A program made the translations under genes and the position numbers. A DNA stretch of 48,532 bases from Deltaproteobacteria bacterium. GTDB taxonomy: Bacteria > Bdellovibrionota > JAJCYS01. The stretch lies in the NCBI GenBank assembly GCA_029262815.1, contig JAJCYS010000046.1:1-48532 (forward strand), read 5' to 3'. Position 1 is the first letter of the stretch, and each line of letters opens with the position of its first letter. A model generated the notes under the pieces. The model had not been told where the DNA came from and ran no database searches. It saw only the letters and a program-made list of their open reading frames with translations. This document shows positions 1 through 8,613 of the stretch, in pieces.

Positions 1-1
1 A

Positions 2-397
2 CTAACCAAAGGGGTGAAGGTGAATCGACTGGTAACTGTGAGTACACCTTGTCACATCCAATTTATGATGGAACATCACTTCGGAGCTATGTTTGGCATT
101 CCACAAAGAGTTTTAAAAAATGCTGAACAACGTTTCATGAAACGGTTTGGAGAGAATGTTTGGTATGAAGCTTCTGCTGTTGCGTACACAAAACGTATCA
201 CAGTACCTTCTTTGGTTGTTCATGACCACGAAGATCGTGAAGTGCCTTTTCACCAAGGTGTCGCGTATGTTCAGTCATGGCATAATCCTCCATTTTTTGT
301 CAGTACAACTGGGTTAGGTCATCGACGCATTTTGAAGGACCCAAACGTGGTTACTCTTGTGACCCGATTCATCAAAACCGGTAAAGTTGAAAATTAA
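2..397 (+). CDS. alpha/beta hydrolase, C-terminal part (5' end cut by window edge)
   Basis: The reading frame is open to the left edge, so only the last ~131 residues are present. GTG codons at 14 and 20 could be starts but are more likely internal, because the sequence begins in the middle of a hydrolase fold. The visible part carries the late elements of an alpha/beta hydrolase: a candidate catalytic Asp in HDHEDREVPF, just after a strand-like TVPSLVV segment, and a candidate catalytic His in GLGHRRIL. The nucleophile serine would lie upstream, outside the window. Substrate unknown. The stop codon overlaps the stop of the convergent DUF924 gene by 4 nt (TTAA). The fold assignment is fairly secure; the specificity is not. 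Confidence 0.75.
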   Translation, partial: LTKGVKVNRLVTVSTPCHIQFMMEHHFGAMFGIPQRVLKNAEQRFMKRFGENVWYEASAVAYTKRITVPSLVVHDHEDREVPFHQGVAYVQSWHNPPFFVSTTGLGHRRILKDPNVVTLVTRFIKTGKVEN

Positions 398-1020
398 AAC
401 CCTGAACTAGGGTCAGCCAGATAATGTTGTTCTTCTGGCGTATTCTTTCGGCCTAATATTTTATTTCGATGTGGGAATCTGCCGTATCTTTGAATGACCT
501 CTAGATGTGCGATGGCATAGTCATATGCCTGATTCATGTTCGGTAGGATATCAGTCGGGGTGGACTCTTTTAAATTCTCAAATTTTTCGACGCTCAGGTG
601 TTGCATGTCTAAATTCTCGGCGTGCTCTAAAGGCAAATAAAAAAACTGTCGTTCAGTATGGGTCAATTGAGTATCTATTTTGTGCGTGATGCCGTCTAGT
701 GTTGCAGCAAGAGCGAGATGGTCATAGTCAAACGATTGGGGATGCCCACGAAATACATTTCTGGGAAATTGATCAAACAAGATGACGTATGCCAAGCAGT
801 CTTGCGCTGTGCAGTGTGACACATCAAAAGGCTTGGGCGCGATACTGTTGATATGATTTTTAAATTGGTTAGCAACGCGGTCGTCAAAATTTGGGTCTTT
901 CGTCCACCAAAGGTGTTGATTTTGGAGTGGATTGTCAGAAGTGCCAAACCAAAAAGACAGAATATCGTCTGTTCTAAGGGCAATCATAAAGTTAGAGGTT
1001 AGGTTTGATTGAGGTGACAT
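394..1020 (-). CDS. DUF924 family protein
   Basis: About 208 residues. It matches the DUF924 family, uncharacterised TPR-like helical proteins of roughly 180-200 residues. Family hallmarks visible are DDILSFWFG near the N-terminus, LWWTKDPNFDDRV, FDQFPRNVFRG and FFYLPLEHAENL. The function of the family is not known. Three starts are possible: GTG at 1035, ATG at 1020 with AGGTGA about 11 nt upstream, and ATG at 987, which lies 4 nt after the stop of the upstream ACT gene and fits the usual family N-terminus best. I chose 1020 as the one with a visible ribosome binding site, but 987 is a serious alternative. It is probably co-transcribed with the ACT-domain gene. Confidence 0.85.
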   Translation of the reverse strand: MSPQSNLTSNFMIALRTDDILSFWFGTSDNPLQNQHLWWTKDPNFDDRVANQFKNHINSIAPKPFDVSHCTAQDCLAYVILFDQFPRNVFRGHPQSFDYDHLALAATLDGITHKIDTQLTHTERQFFYLPLEHAENLDMQHLSVEKFENLKESTPTDILPNMNQAYDYAIAHLEVIQRYGRFPHRNKILGRKNTPEEQHYLADPSSGF

Positions 1021-1396
1021 CGTGACCGGCTTCACCTAGAACTTCGATCGTTTGAGCGAGTTGATTGCTTTTAACCATAAAGTAATCTGTGTCATAAGTG
1101 GATATAGAAAATATGCTGATATTTGCGATTGAGAGAGGCCCCACAATAGAAGCTAAAACACCTGTTAAGGCAAAATCAAGCGGCCCAACAACTTTAAGGC
1201 AACGCCAATCAGGTTCATGAATGACGTTAGTTGGAATGATGTGTTGCGGACATACCAAGGAGCATTCGTCATCTGTAATTGAAAAGTGAATAGGATGTGA
1301 ACCATTAACCCATTGTGGGAGTGTGGATATGCCGTCAAGCCGACAAATGCCAAATACACCAGGTTCTAAAACAAGTTTAAACGACTGTTGTGACAT
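992..1396 (-). CDS. ACT-domain protein (CASTOR-like)
   Basis: 134 residues. The C-terminal half has the paired ACT-like pattern of small bacterial CASTOR-type ACT proteins, with LSIANISIFSISTYDTDYFM at about residues 87-106. The N-terminal part (LEPGVFGICRLDG) is typical of the same family. ACT domains usually bind small ligands such as amino acids and act as sensors or allosteric modules; the ligand cannot be told here. The start is supported by AGGGG shortly upstream. That binding site lies in a perfect 10-bp palindrome, GGGGTACCCC, at 1397-1406. The 3' end overlaps the start region of the DUF924 gene, suggesting an operon. Confidence 0.8.
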   Translation of the reverse strand: MSQQSFKLVLEPGVFGICRLDGISTLPQWVNGSHPIHFSITDDECSLVCPQHIIPTNVIHEPDWRCLKVVGPLDFALTGVLASIVGPLSIANISIFSISTYDTDYFMVKSNQLAQTIEVLGEAGHDVTSIKPNL

Positions 1397-1444
1397 GGGG
1401 TACCCCTGTAGTTGGAAGTATATCTTAGCTCTGTAAGCCTTTCA

Positions 1445-1909
1445 CTATAATTCAGGGTTTGGATCAACCTCAACTTCTGGGCGAAAACATCGAAAATTCA
1501 AAAGAGGTCCTCCAGTATTTACATCGTCACGACCAAATAGGTTAATATCAATCAACGCTTTGCCACTTCTATGTGCGTAAAAAAGAACGTATCCACTTTT
1601 CCCACGATTCTCGTATGCGATTACTGTCGATCCAAAATATGGCATACGATCAAGTGCAATAGGCGCAGGTTGATTAGGTCGAGGGACATGCACTTTTAGA
1701 TAAAATCTGCCATAGGGCGCTTCTGCAGCGCTGACTGATGTGAGCGAAAATCGACCCGGTGCTCCCAATGGAAGCGTATTGGGATCTTCAGGGGTACATT
1801 CGAGCATGACACGTTCTTTGCCAGGTTCAGGTTGACTGAATGCTTGAGTGAGTATGGGTGCCATACTTAATATACACACAAAAACGATTGCTAAAATTCG
1901 TGAAATCAT
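1445..1909 (-). CDS. small secreted hypothetical protein
   Basis: 154 residues. The ATG at 1909 is chosen because a perfect AGGAGGG lies 6 nt upstream; an in-frame ATG at 1945 has no such site and would only add 12 residues before the signal peptide. The N-terminus (MISRILAIVFVCILSMAP, then TQAFS) is a clear Sec signal peptide with likely cleavage after QAFS or nearby. The mature part is about 130 residues, rich in Pro and Gly, with two cysteines (in MLECTPED and NFRCFRPE) that could form a disulfide in the periplasm. No family was recognised. It stands alone, with 48 nt to the ACT gene downstream. Confidence 0.7.
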   Translation of the reverse strand: MISRILAIVFVCILSMAPILTQAFSQPEPGKERVMLECTPEDPNTLPLGAPGRFSLTSVSAAEAPYGRFYLKVHVPRPNQPAPIALDRMPYFGSTVIAYENRGKSGYVLFYAHRSGKALIDINLFGRDDVNTGGPLLNFRCFRPEVEVDPNPEL

Positions 1910-2024
1910 CGTAACCCTCCTGAATAACCAGCTATGACTCTTCATCGGATATTTAAAAAATAAAGTGAGCTTTTCTTTTTTTCAAAAAAGTTAATAAAAC
2001 GACACTGTTTATGCTAATCTGTCT

Positions 2025-2085
2025 GACGGAATTCGGACTTTACTGGGTGGCAGCAAAAGGCACTTGGTAAAGTTCGGATTCTGTT
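2025..2085. other. long stem-loop in the region upstream of the patatin gene
   Basis: The arms GAATTCGGACTTTAC (2029-2043) and GTAAAGTTCGGATTC (2067-2081) pair over all 15 positions, with two G-U wobbles when read as + strand RNA. Four more pairs are possible outward (2025-2028 with 2082-2085). The loop is about 23 nt and purine-rich. There is no T-run directly after it, so it is not a standard terminator. It sits about 80 nt upstream of the patatin start, in the 255-nt gap between 1909 and 2165, and could be a leader RNA structure, a small RNA or a remnant of a palindromic repeat. No known riboswitch class was recognised. Confidence 0.5.
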
Positions 2086-2164
2086 CTTTAGCACGGTAGT
2101 ATTAGGGGGTTAGGTGCTTTTAACTCATCGGCGTTCATACTGGCTTGACTGATAGAAGCAGGAT

Positions 2165-3025
2165 ATGAAAACAGCTTTTGTATTATCAGCAGGCGGCGCA
2201 AAAGGTGCTTGGCAAGTCGGCGTACTTAGGAAATTAGCTCAACGTGGCGTGCACCCAGATGTTATCTATGGGACTTCTGTAGGAGCAATGAATGCAGCCG
2301 GGCTAGGTTATTTAGGAGCTGAAGGGCTTGAGGAAATTTGGCGTAGATTACGCTCAAAGCGTGATCTGATGCGTTTCAACTTCAGTTCATTATTTTTAAT
2401 GTCCTCTGGCTTATATCACACCAAACCACTCAAAAAACTCTTAGGAAATTTTATTTCGGGCACACCCCTTTGTGAAGTGGTGGCGTGCAAAGTGAGTCTC
2501 AACACGGGGGAAGTGAGCTATGTCAGCAATCGAAATGTTTCGATTGAGATTTTTCGAGAAGCTGTACAGGCAAGTGCGAGTATTCCCATTATCATGAGCC
2601 CGGTTGGGGAATGGATGGATGGTGGAACACGTGAATACACGCCGCTAAGAAGAGCGATTCGTTCAGGATGTACAAAAATTATTGTGATTTTGACGCGGCC
2701 TTTTGGCATCAATCCCTCTCGCTCTTTTGTATTGGAGAAAACGGGCATGTGGCTTCGTCTTGTAAAAGTTGGGTTTCGCGCCATTGTCGACATCATGGAA
2801 CATGAAATTTTCTTAAATGACTTACATCAATGTGTGCGTCTGTTCGGGTCACAGACATCTCCATCGGTTGAATTGGAAGTGTATGCACCTCAAAACGGGT
2901 TGGGAGATATGCTAGATTTCAGTCCAAGTCAGATCGATTCGAATATTCACGATGGGCAGCAGGCTGTTGTCCAAGATCTGGGTCAATTGACTGCTGCTCT
3001 AGGGGTTGCTGAACATCATGCATAG
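2165..3025 (+). CDS. patatin-like phospholipase
   Basis: 286 residues, a normal size for a single-domain bacterial patatin. The oxyanion-hole loop is SAGGAKGAWQVG (residues 8-19), the nucleophile elbow is GTSVG with Ser38, and the catalytic Asp is D152 in the DGG motif, so the Ser-Asp dyad is intact. Such proteins hydrolyse acyl chains from phospholipids or related lipids; in host-associated bacteria some are secreted effectors, but no signal peptide is seen here. A ribosome binding site (GCAGGA) lies just before the ATG. The last 107 nt overlap the convergent YdcZ-like gene on the other strand. The family is certain, the substrate is not. Confidence 0.92.
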   Translation: MKTAFVLSAGGAKGAWQVGVLRKLAQRGVHPDVIYGTSVGAMNAAGLGYLGAEGLEEIWRRLRSKRDLMRFNFSSLFLMSSGLYHTKPLKKLLGNFISGTPLCEVVACKVSLNTGEVSYVSNRNVSIEIFREAVQASASIPIIMSPVGEWMDGGTREYTPLRRAIRSGCTKIIVILTRPFGINPSRSFVLEKTGMWLRLVKVGFRAIVDIMEHEIFLNDLHQCVRLFGSQTSPSVELEVYAPQNGLGDMLDFSPSQIDSNIHDGQQAVVQDLGQLTAALGVAEHHA

Positions 3026-3470
3026 AGGGTGACTGCTCTCTTTTTAATGCTCTTTGGGTGGCCCAAAGGCCAACACAGATGAACCCAATACCCAAAACTT
3101 GAAAAGGTATGTGACTAATTCGTCCAATCGCCAAATCAATGCCTGTACTTGCGATCATTTGGCCACAAATCATTAGCAAGGTTGCATGTGTTGCGCCGAT
3201 CTGTAAGATGAGCCAGCTAAATAGGGCTACGAGTATTACCCCCAGTGCTGCACCAGAGTAAAGATAAATCGGCAAACTAAGTGGGTAGGGGGTTCCCTCA
3301 GTGAAAGAAAAGAACAATGGTAAGAGAGTAAGCAGAAGTAAAAACCCGAATAGATGATTGCAGAATGAAGCATTCACAGCCCCTTTGTGCGATGTTAGTT
3401 TTGAATTGATGTTTAAGTTTAAGGATACAAAAATACCGCAAGTAAATGCGATACACATGAAAGCTGTCAT
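2919..3470 (-). CDS. DMT-superfamily YdcZ-like (DUF606) membrane protein, second of a pair
   Basis: 183 residues with about five hydrophobic segments, followed by a hydrophilic tail of about 40 residues. It belongs with the DUF606/YdcZ half-size members of the drug/metabolite transporter superfamily. The substrate is unknown. The start at ATG 3470 overlaps the stop of the upstream gene (TAATG) and has GGGAG about 8 nt before it, a clear case of translational coupling; the longer frame to 3494 is not needed. The two proteins probably work as a heterodimer. The C-terminal tail (from about EQSPSMHDVQQP onward) is encoded antisense to the end of the patatin gene and is unlike the rest of the family, which suggests the original stop was lost. 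Confidence 0.8.
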   Translation of the reverse strand: MTAFMCIAFTCGIFVSLNLNINSKLTSHKGAVNASFCNHLFGFLLLLTLLPLFFSFTEGTPYPLSLPIYLYSGAALGVILVALFSWLILQIGATHATLLMICGQMIASTGIDLAIGRISHIPFQVLGIGFICVGLWATQRALKREQSPSMHDVQQPLEQQSIDPDLGQQPAAHREYSNRSDLD

Positions 3471-3907
3471 TACCGAGCTCCCACAACAATACAAAGACTA
3501 CCCGCAAGAATAGTCATAATTTCCATCAACTTGTAAAAAGAAAAAGAACGCTTCGGTAAACCAAAAAAACCGTAATGATCAATGATTGCGCTGGCAAGAA
3601 TTTGTCCCAGCAAACTCAACGCGATAGTACCTGAAACGCCTAACTTACTACTCACGGCAATGGCAGATAGAATCACAACTACTGCTCCAAAAAAACCACC
3701 TGTATAACTCCACAGAGGGGCTTTTGTTTTGGAGAACTTGGGAATAAAAAATAAGCAGCCACCCGCAATGAGTGCTCCGATACCGTGAATCATAAATGAT
3801 GCCCAAACAGGGTGGGTTATTTCTCCAAGCATGCCATTTAGGTACGTAATAAAAGCTAAAAGGACGCCGCAGCTTAAAGCTCCTGATGTATATACTTGGG
3901 CTCGCAT
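3470..3907 (-). CDS. DMT-superfamily YdcZ-like (DUF606) membrane protein, first of a pair
   Basis: 145 residues, the usual length of DUF606/YdcZ proteins, with about five transmembrane segments. Family signatures include the C-terminal pattern LLGQILASAIIDHYGFFGLP, followed by KRSFSFYKL. It is predicted to be an inner-membrane small-molecule transporter or half-transporter; the substrate cannot be inferred. Its stop codon overlaps the ATG of the second copy, so the two are made together. The duplicated half-size pairs in this superfamily are thought to assemble in opposite topology. The ribosome binding site is weak (GGA next to the start). Confidence 0.85.
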   Translation of the reverse strand: MRAQVYTSGALSCGVLLAFITYLNGMLGEITHPVWASFMIHGIGALIAGGCLFFIPKFSKTKAPLWSYTGGFFGAVVVILSAIAVSSKLGVSGTIALSLLGQILASAIIDHYGFFGLPKRSFSFYKLMEIMTILAGSLCIVVGAR

Positions 3908-3966
3908 TCCGTTATTCTACATATAACTGTGTTGGGTTGAGAGTAAAAAAATGGAATTATTATTTT

Positions 3967-6900
3967 TTACGCTGCTTTTGCAGGTTCTTCTTCAAGTGGA
4001 GGAGTCACCTCATTTTTGTTTCGCCCAAACCAGTTAATAGAAGTGAAATCAATGATTATTGCATATGCACAAGGCACCCAAATTAGGGTTAAGACAGTGC
4101 CGCTGACAAGTCCCCAGGCCAAAGCCAAAGTCATAGGGACCAGGATAGGATCGTATCCGCCGATGCCATAGGCTGTAGGAAGGAGCCCAATTACAGTTGT
4201 AATGCTTGTGACCATCACCGCACGCAAACGGTGGGCAGCTGCTCTAGGTAAGTAATGAATAAATTTTGATGGATCCTTTTTGGCAAGGTCATCAATGTGG
4301 CTGATAAGAACAATTGCGGCATTGACGACAACACCTGCAAGCCCCACGACACCGATCAGTGCTAGAAAACTGAGGGGTTTGTTATGAAGGTAGAAGGATA
4401 GATTTACACCTACTAGGCCTAGAGGCACGCTCGAAAGAACTAGCAGGGGTTTGATGTATGAATTGAACAAGAATACCAAAATCATAAAAATAGCAAAAAT
4501 AGCAATGACCATCGCATTGACTAACGACTCCATGGATTCTTTGGTCGTTTCATTTTCACCGCCGAAATCTGCAGTCACGTTTGGATGTTTTTTAAGCAAA
4601 GACGCAATATATTGTTCAGCATTTAAATTTAAAACAACAGAAGTCAGTCGCTCAGGTATGACATCGCCGTTAATGGTGATTGAACGAAGGTAGTCATAAT
4701 GCTTTCGGACAGCGGGTCCTTTGACTTGTTCTATAGTTGCGATAGAGGTCATTGGGATAAGTCGCCCTGAGGGTTGAAGAACTTTTGTGTTTTTGAGTGC
4801 TTTGATGGTTTGTCTGTGTGATCCTGCGTATCGAATTCGTAGGTCAAAATCATTGTTTTCTAAGTTGAGTTCTGAAGCGATAGCGCCTTGAAGTGCAGTC
4901 CTCAGGGCAATGCCAACAGTTTCAGTATCTAACTTTAACTTAGAAAGTTTATCGTAGTTGAGTTTGATGAGAAATTCGGGAACCCCAGTAACTTCGTCAT
5001 CGGTGATGTCAACCGCTCCTGGAATAGCTTTTAAATGTGTAATAAATTCATCAGCAGACGTTCGAAGTTCTTCGTAGTCAGTTGATCTAAGGGTTACATG
5101 GAGTGGTTTTCCAACCGGTGGGCCACCAGCCGCGGCTTCGAAAGTTAGCGCTTTGAAATCTGGCATCGAAATTTTTCTTAATTTTTTAAGCACATTATGA
5201 GTATTCAAGGTCCGTGCCACTTCAATGGGTATTTGTATAATTAAAATTCCCACATTGTCACCATTTTTGCCTTGAGAATCTCCTAGACCTACGTGTGCAA
5301 GGCCAACTTTTGAAACAACATTTTTTATTGTTTTGTCACCCAATGTTTGCCTGACTTCTTTTACAAGTGCAAGTGAAAGTTTTTCAGTATGACCGATGGA
5401 CGTATTGATGGGCGCTTCGTAACGAGCGAAATAAAACTCAATGTCTTCGGCTGGAAACAACTCAAAATGGTTTCCAAAAATTGCCAAACAGATGCTGGCT
5501 GTCAGAATACCCGTGATCATTAAAAGCACTAAGTAGCGAAATCGAACACAACCTCTAATAAATCGATGAAACCCAACTTTAAATCGTTCAAACCAAAGAC
5601 CTTTTTTCTTGTCTGGGCCAATACGAGGGGATTTTTTTACCGTAAATTGAAGTCTAGCCGGTAAAAGAAAAAAACTTTCAATTAAGCTGATTATAAGTCC
5701 AATGGTGACAACGATCGGAATGTATTTAATGAATTCTCCCATGACCCCTTTGGTGACCATCATGGGTAGAAAAGCAGATATGGTCGTAAGTACGGTTGCT
5801 GTAATAGGAAGCCAAAATTCATACGCAGAATGGATAGCTGCGGTCATAATGGGATTTCCCTCTTGCCGGAGTTTGGCATAATTTTCGCTGATAACAATAG
5901 AATTGTCTACGAGCATTCCGATGACGATGACAAGCGCCAACATGGTAATGGTATTGAAGTTTATACCCATTACTGGGAATAAACTTATGATGCCCAGGAT
6001 TGCTAGAGGTAGGCTTAAGGCTGTCATAAATCCCATAGATCCAGGCAGGAAAAGAAATAGGATGATCAGGACCAAGATTAAACCCGTAAAAGCATTGCCC
6101 GTGACTATTGAGAGACGATCAGCTACTCGGGTTGCTTCATCATTAAATACACTTAACTTGAATCCACTAGGTAATTTTTTTCTAAATTTATCGAGAGAGA
6201 TTTTGACTTTTTCTGCAGCACGTATTGTGTCTGCATTTGCTTTTTTAACCGCCACAATTAACGTAGCAGGAACACCATTGATAGCAGTGATGACACTTTG
6301 GTCTTCATGCGCATCCTTAACCTCTGCAACGTCTTTCACTTTGATGTGACGTCCAGAAAAATTAGATCGGACAATAATTTCACCCATCTCAGCCGCTTGA
6401 TTCACTTGTCCTCTCACTCGGACTAAGGTTTGAGATTTGTCCCCTTTGATGAAACCAGCAGGAATGTTTTTGGTTCTACGGCTAACGGCGTTAAGGACTT
6501 CAGAAATACCGACGTGGAACGATTCAAGTTTTCTAGGATCTAATAGAATTTGAAACTCACGCTCAGTATCGCCCTCGAGATAGACTTGAGAGATGTCTTT
6601 GTCATTCTCAAGAATTGTTTTGAGGTCATCTGCCAAGATGTCTCTTTGTCTGTTTTTATTTGGCCCCGTTAGTGCAATTTCCAAAATAGGCAATTCTTTA
6701 GAATTAATTTCTTCGAATTTGGGCGGCTCGAGTATATCTGAAGGCAGTCCTGTCACACGTTGAACAGCTCTTTGAAGGTCATTCATAACCTCTTCAGTGT
6801 CCACATTGTCCATATCAACTCGTACTGTGATATCACTTCTTTGAGGTTGTGAAACTGATTTAACATCTCTGATGCCATCAATGGTACGTATTTGATCCTC

Positions 6901-7104
6901 AATTTTTTTAGTCACACGATCTTCAACTTCTTCAGCAGAGGATCCAGGGTATATGGTCGTAATTTTTGCTGTTGCAAAGTCGACAGGTGGGAATGTCTCA
7001 CTATTTAAAGCAAAAAGCCCAAGAACCCCTGCTACGACAATAAAAATCGTAATAGTGAAGCTGAATTTATAATTTTTAATAAAAAAAGCGAAAACTTGTT
7101 TCAT
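3967..7104 (-). CDS. RND efflux transporter permease (AcrB/HAE1-type)
   Basis: 1045 residues, full length for an inner-membrane RND pump driven by the proton gradient. A first transmembrane helix follows the N-terminus, then a large periplasmic domain. A helix cluster around residues 335-460 carries GMLVDNSIVISENYAKL with the proton-relay Asp at D400, followed by a second periplasmic domain and a final helix cluster (with GVVGLAGVVVNAAIVLISHI). Only one Asp is present at the usual DD site (D400-N401), as in many RND subgroups outside AcrB. Normally it would work with a periplasmic adaptor and an outer-membrane channel, but neither gene adjoins it here. AAGGA lies upstream of the ATG. Substrate range unknown. 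Confidence 0.93.
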   Translation of the reverse strand: MKQVFAFFIKNYKFSFTITIFIVVAGVLGLFALNSETFPPVDFATAKITTIYPGSSAEEVEDRVTKKIEDQIRTIDGIRDVKSVSQPQRSDITVRVDMDNVDTEEVMNDLQRAVQRVTGLPSDILEPPKFEEINSKELPILEIALTGPNKNRQRDILADDLKTILENDKDISQVYLEGDTEREFQILLDPRKLESFHVGISEVLNAVSRRTKNIPAGFIKGDKSQTLVRVRGQVNQAAEMGEIIVRSNFSGRHIKVKDVAEVKDAHEDQSVITAINGVPATLIVAVKKANADTIRAAEKVKISLDKFRKKLPSGFKLSVFNDEATRVADRLSIVTGNAFTGLILVLIILFLFLPGSMGFMTALSLPLAILGIISLFPVMGINFNTITMLALVIVIGMLVDNSIVISENYAKLRQEGNPIMTAAIHSAYEFWLPITATVLTTISAFLPMMVTKGVMGEFIKYIPIVVTIGLIISLIESFFLLPARLQFTVKKSPRIGPDKKKGLWFERFKVGFHRFIRGCVRFRYLVLLMITGILTASICLAIFGNHFELFPAEDIEFYFARYEAPINTSIGHTEKLSLALVKEVRQTLGDKTIKNVVSKVGLAHVGLGDSQGKNGDNVGILIIQIPIEVARTLNTHNVLKKLRKISMPDFKALTFEAAAGGPPVGKPLHVTLRSTDYEELRTSADEFITHLKAIPGAVDITDDEVTGVPEFLIKLNYDKLSKLKLDTETVGIALRTALQGAIASELNLENNDFDLRIRYAGSHRQTIKALKNTKVLQPSGRLIPMTSIATIEQVKGPAVRKHYDYLRSITINGDVIPERLTSVVLNLNAEQYIASLLKKHPNVTADFGGENETTKESMESLVNAMVIAIFAIFMILVFLFNSYIKPLLVLSSVPLGLVGVNLSFYLHNKPLSFLALIGVVGLAGVVVNAAIVLISHIDDLAKKDPSKFIHYLPRAAAHRLRAVMVTSITTVIGLLPTAYGIGGYDPILVPMTLALAWGLVSGTVLTLIWVPCAYAIIIDFTSINWFGRNKNEVTPPLEEEPAKAA

Positions 7105-7191
7105 CTTGGATGAATCCTTTTTGCAAACATTGTCATAGATTCTATCGGAGGAATGCGCTCTATAGTTGAGGGGTGAATTTATCTGGGGTTT

Positions 7192-8613
7192 TTAAGATAA
7201 AGCGTCTGGACAGGTGCTGTCACACAATGTCATTTCTGAAGAAGCTTTGGGTTGGTTTTTAACCTGTGATGCCAGGTGCCTCAAGCATGTTCTAAGCCCC
7301 TCTTCAATGGTGGGGTGATAGAAAGGGTGTTTCAGGATATCGAATACAGTTAGATTTTGTTGGATTGTCCACGCGAGTAGGTGCGCTAGATGATCGCCCT
7401 CTGGAGCTATAAACTCTGCACCTAAGATTTTACCGTCAGTTGCATTTCCATAGATATGCATCATTCCTTTGTTTTTTCCTTTTAAACGACTACGCCCTTG
7501 ATCGTCAAAAGAGCTGAACCCGATAATCGCCGTTTCTAGATTGAGGTTACGGTGGGGTGTTCCCACAACTGCTATGGGTGGGTCAGAGAATGTGATTGTT
7601 AGTGGGCATCGTCGTCTGAATCGTGTCACCTCTGGGTGGCATGCGTTAAATCCTGCGATACGTCCCTCATCAGCTGATTCATGAAGAATAGGTCGGTAGC
7701 CTGCCGCATCCCCAGCAATGAAGATGGGGAAATTGTTAATTTTCATAGTGTGAGGGTCAAAAGGGGGAACGAGGGTTTCCTGAGAGGATATGCCCAGGTG
7801 CTGAAGATTGAGGGTTTCTAAATTTGGGCTTCGCCCGATGCAAGCCAAAATTTTATCTGTCGTGTGAAATGTCTGCCCTGCTTCGATTTTGAGACCTGTG
7901 TTTTGATGCTCAACTTTTGCAAAATGACCGTGGTGGGTTTTAAAATCTAAATTTAGTATCGAAACGGCTTTTTCGTTAATTGCTGGATCTGAAAGGCCTC
8001 CAACGAACTCATTGTGTCCAAATCCCACCGCCTCTAGGCCAAGCCGACTGAGTGCTTGTCCTAGCTCAATGCCAATAACACCTAACCCTACGATGCCAAT
8101 TTTGTTTGGAAGTTTAGTTTGTTCAAATAGGGAATCTGATGTGAGTATCGAATCGCCAAAATAGGTCCATGGGCCTGGGATAATGGGTCTTGAACCCGTT
8201 GCAATGATTGTTTGTTTGGTCTCAATACGTGTTGTATCAACGCTCAAAGTTGTGGGACTTTCAAAAGTGGCTCTTCCCAAAAAAATGTGGTCATCCAACG
8301 ATTTAAGACTTTCAATGACATGTGACACAAAATAATCGCGTAATTTTCGGACATGGGCTAGTACAGACGGAAGATCAATTTTAAGGGCCTCACTATTTAG
8401 AATGCCGATTTGTTGAAGCCAAGTGCGTCTAGCGTAGTCTTCTGCGACTTGGATTAACACCTTTGATGGCATACATCCTACACGGGCGCAGGTTGTGCCC
8501 ATGGGACCGTCTTGAATGACAATAAAATTTGAAGTGTGTTTCTTAACTTCTTTGACGGCTGATAAGCCAGCAGTACCAGCACCAATGATAACTACATCAA
8601 CATTTTTTTTCAT
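7192..8613 (-). CDS. dihydrolipoamide dehydrogenase-like FAD/NAD(P) disulfide oxidoreductase
   Basis: 473 residues, the full length of class I pyridine nucleotide-disulfide oxidoreductases. It has an FAD-binding GAGTAG (residues 11-16), a redox-active disulfide in TTCARVGCMPSK (C42 and C47), a central NAD-binding GLGVIGIELG, and a C-terminal dimerisation domain with the His-Glu pair in YHPTIEE (H433, E437). These are the features of dihydrolipoyl dehydrogenase. However, it is not next to any 2-oxoacid dehydrogenase E1/E2 gene, and CARVGC differs from the classical CLNVGC, so it belongs to the divergent DLD-like or mercuric-reductase-like branch. The physiological substrate is uncertain. It is transcribed away from the polysaccharide locus. 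Confidence 0.87.
   Translation of the reverse strand: MKKNVDVVIIGAGTAGLSAVKEVKKHTSNFIVIQDGPMGTTCARVGCMPSKVLIQVAEDYARRTWLQQIGILNSEALKIDLPSVLAHVRKLRDYFVSHVIESLKSLDDHIFLGRATFESPTTLSVDTTRIETKQTIIATGSRPIIPGPWTYFGDSILTSDSLFEQTKLPNKIGIVGLGVIGIELGQALSRLGLEAVGFGHNEFVGGLSDPAINEKAVSILNLDFKTHHGHFAKVEHQNTGLKIEAGQTFHTTDKILACIGRSPNLETLNLQHLGISSQETLVPPFDPHTMKINNFPIFIAGDAAGYRPILHESADEGRIAGFNACHPEVTRFRRRCPLTITFSDPPIAVVGTPHRNLNLETAIIGFSSFDDQGRSRLKGKNKGMMHIYGNATDGKILGAEFIAPEGDHLAHLLAWTIQQNLTVFDILKHPFYHPTIEEGLRTCLRHLASQVKNQPKASSEMTLCDSTCPDALS

Noticed and set aside
1397..1406. GGGGTACCCC palindrome as an operator
   Set aside because: It contains the ribosome binding site of the ACT gene and is too short, without a spacer, to claim more than coincidence.
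2025..2085. Stem-loop as a Rho-independent terminator
   Set aside because: No T-run follows on either strand and no gene ends just before it on the + strand; the nearest gene to the left starts, not ends, there.
1910..2164. Possible tRNA, 4.5S RNA, 6S RNA or known riboswitch in the gap
   Set aside because: No cloverleaf, no SRP-type GGAAG/AGCA core and no recognisable riboswitch consensus could be found by eye.
5903..6349. Open frame of 148 codons on the + strand inside the RND transporter gene
   Set aside because: It is antisense to strongly conserved coding sequence, has a low-complexity composition and no ribosome binding site; it is a shadow of the RND gene.
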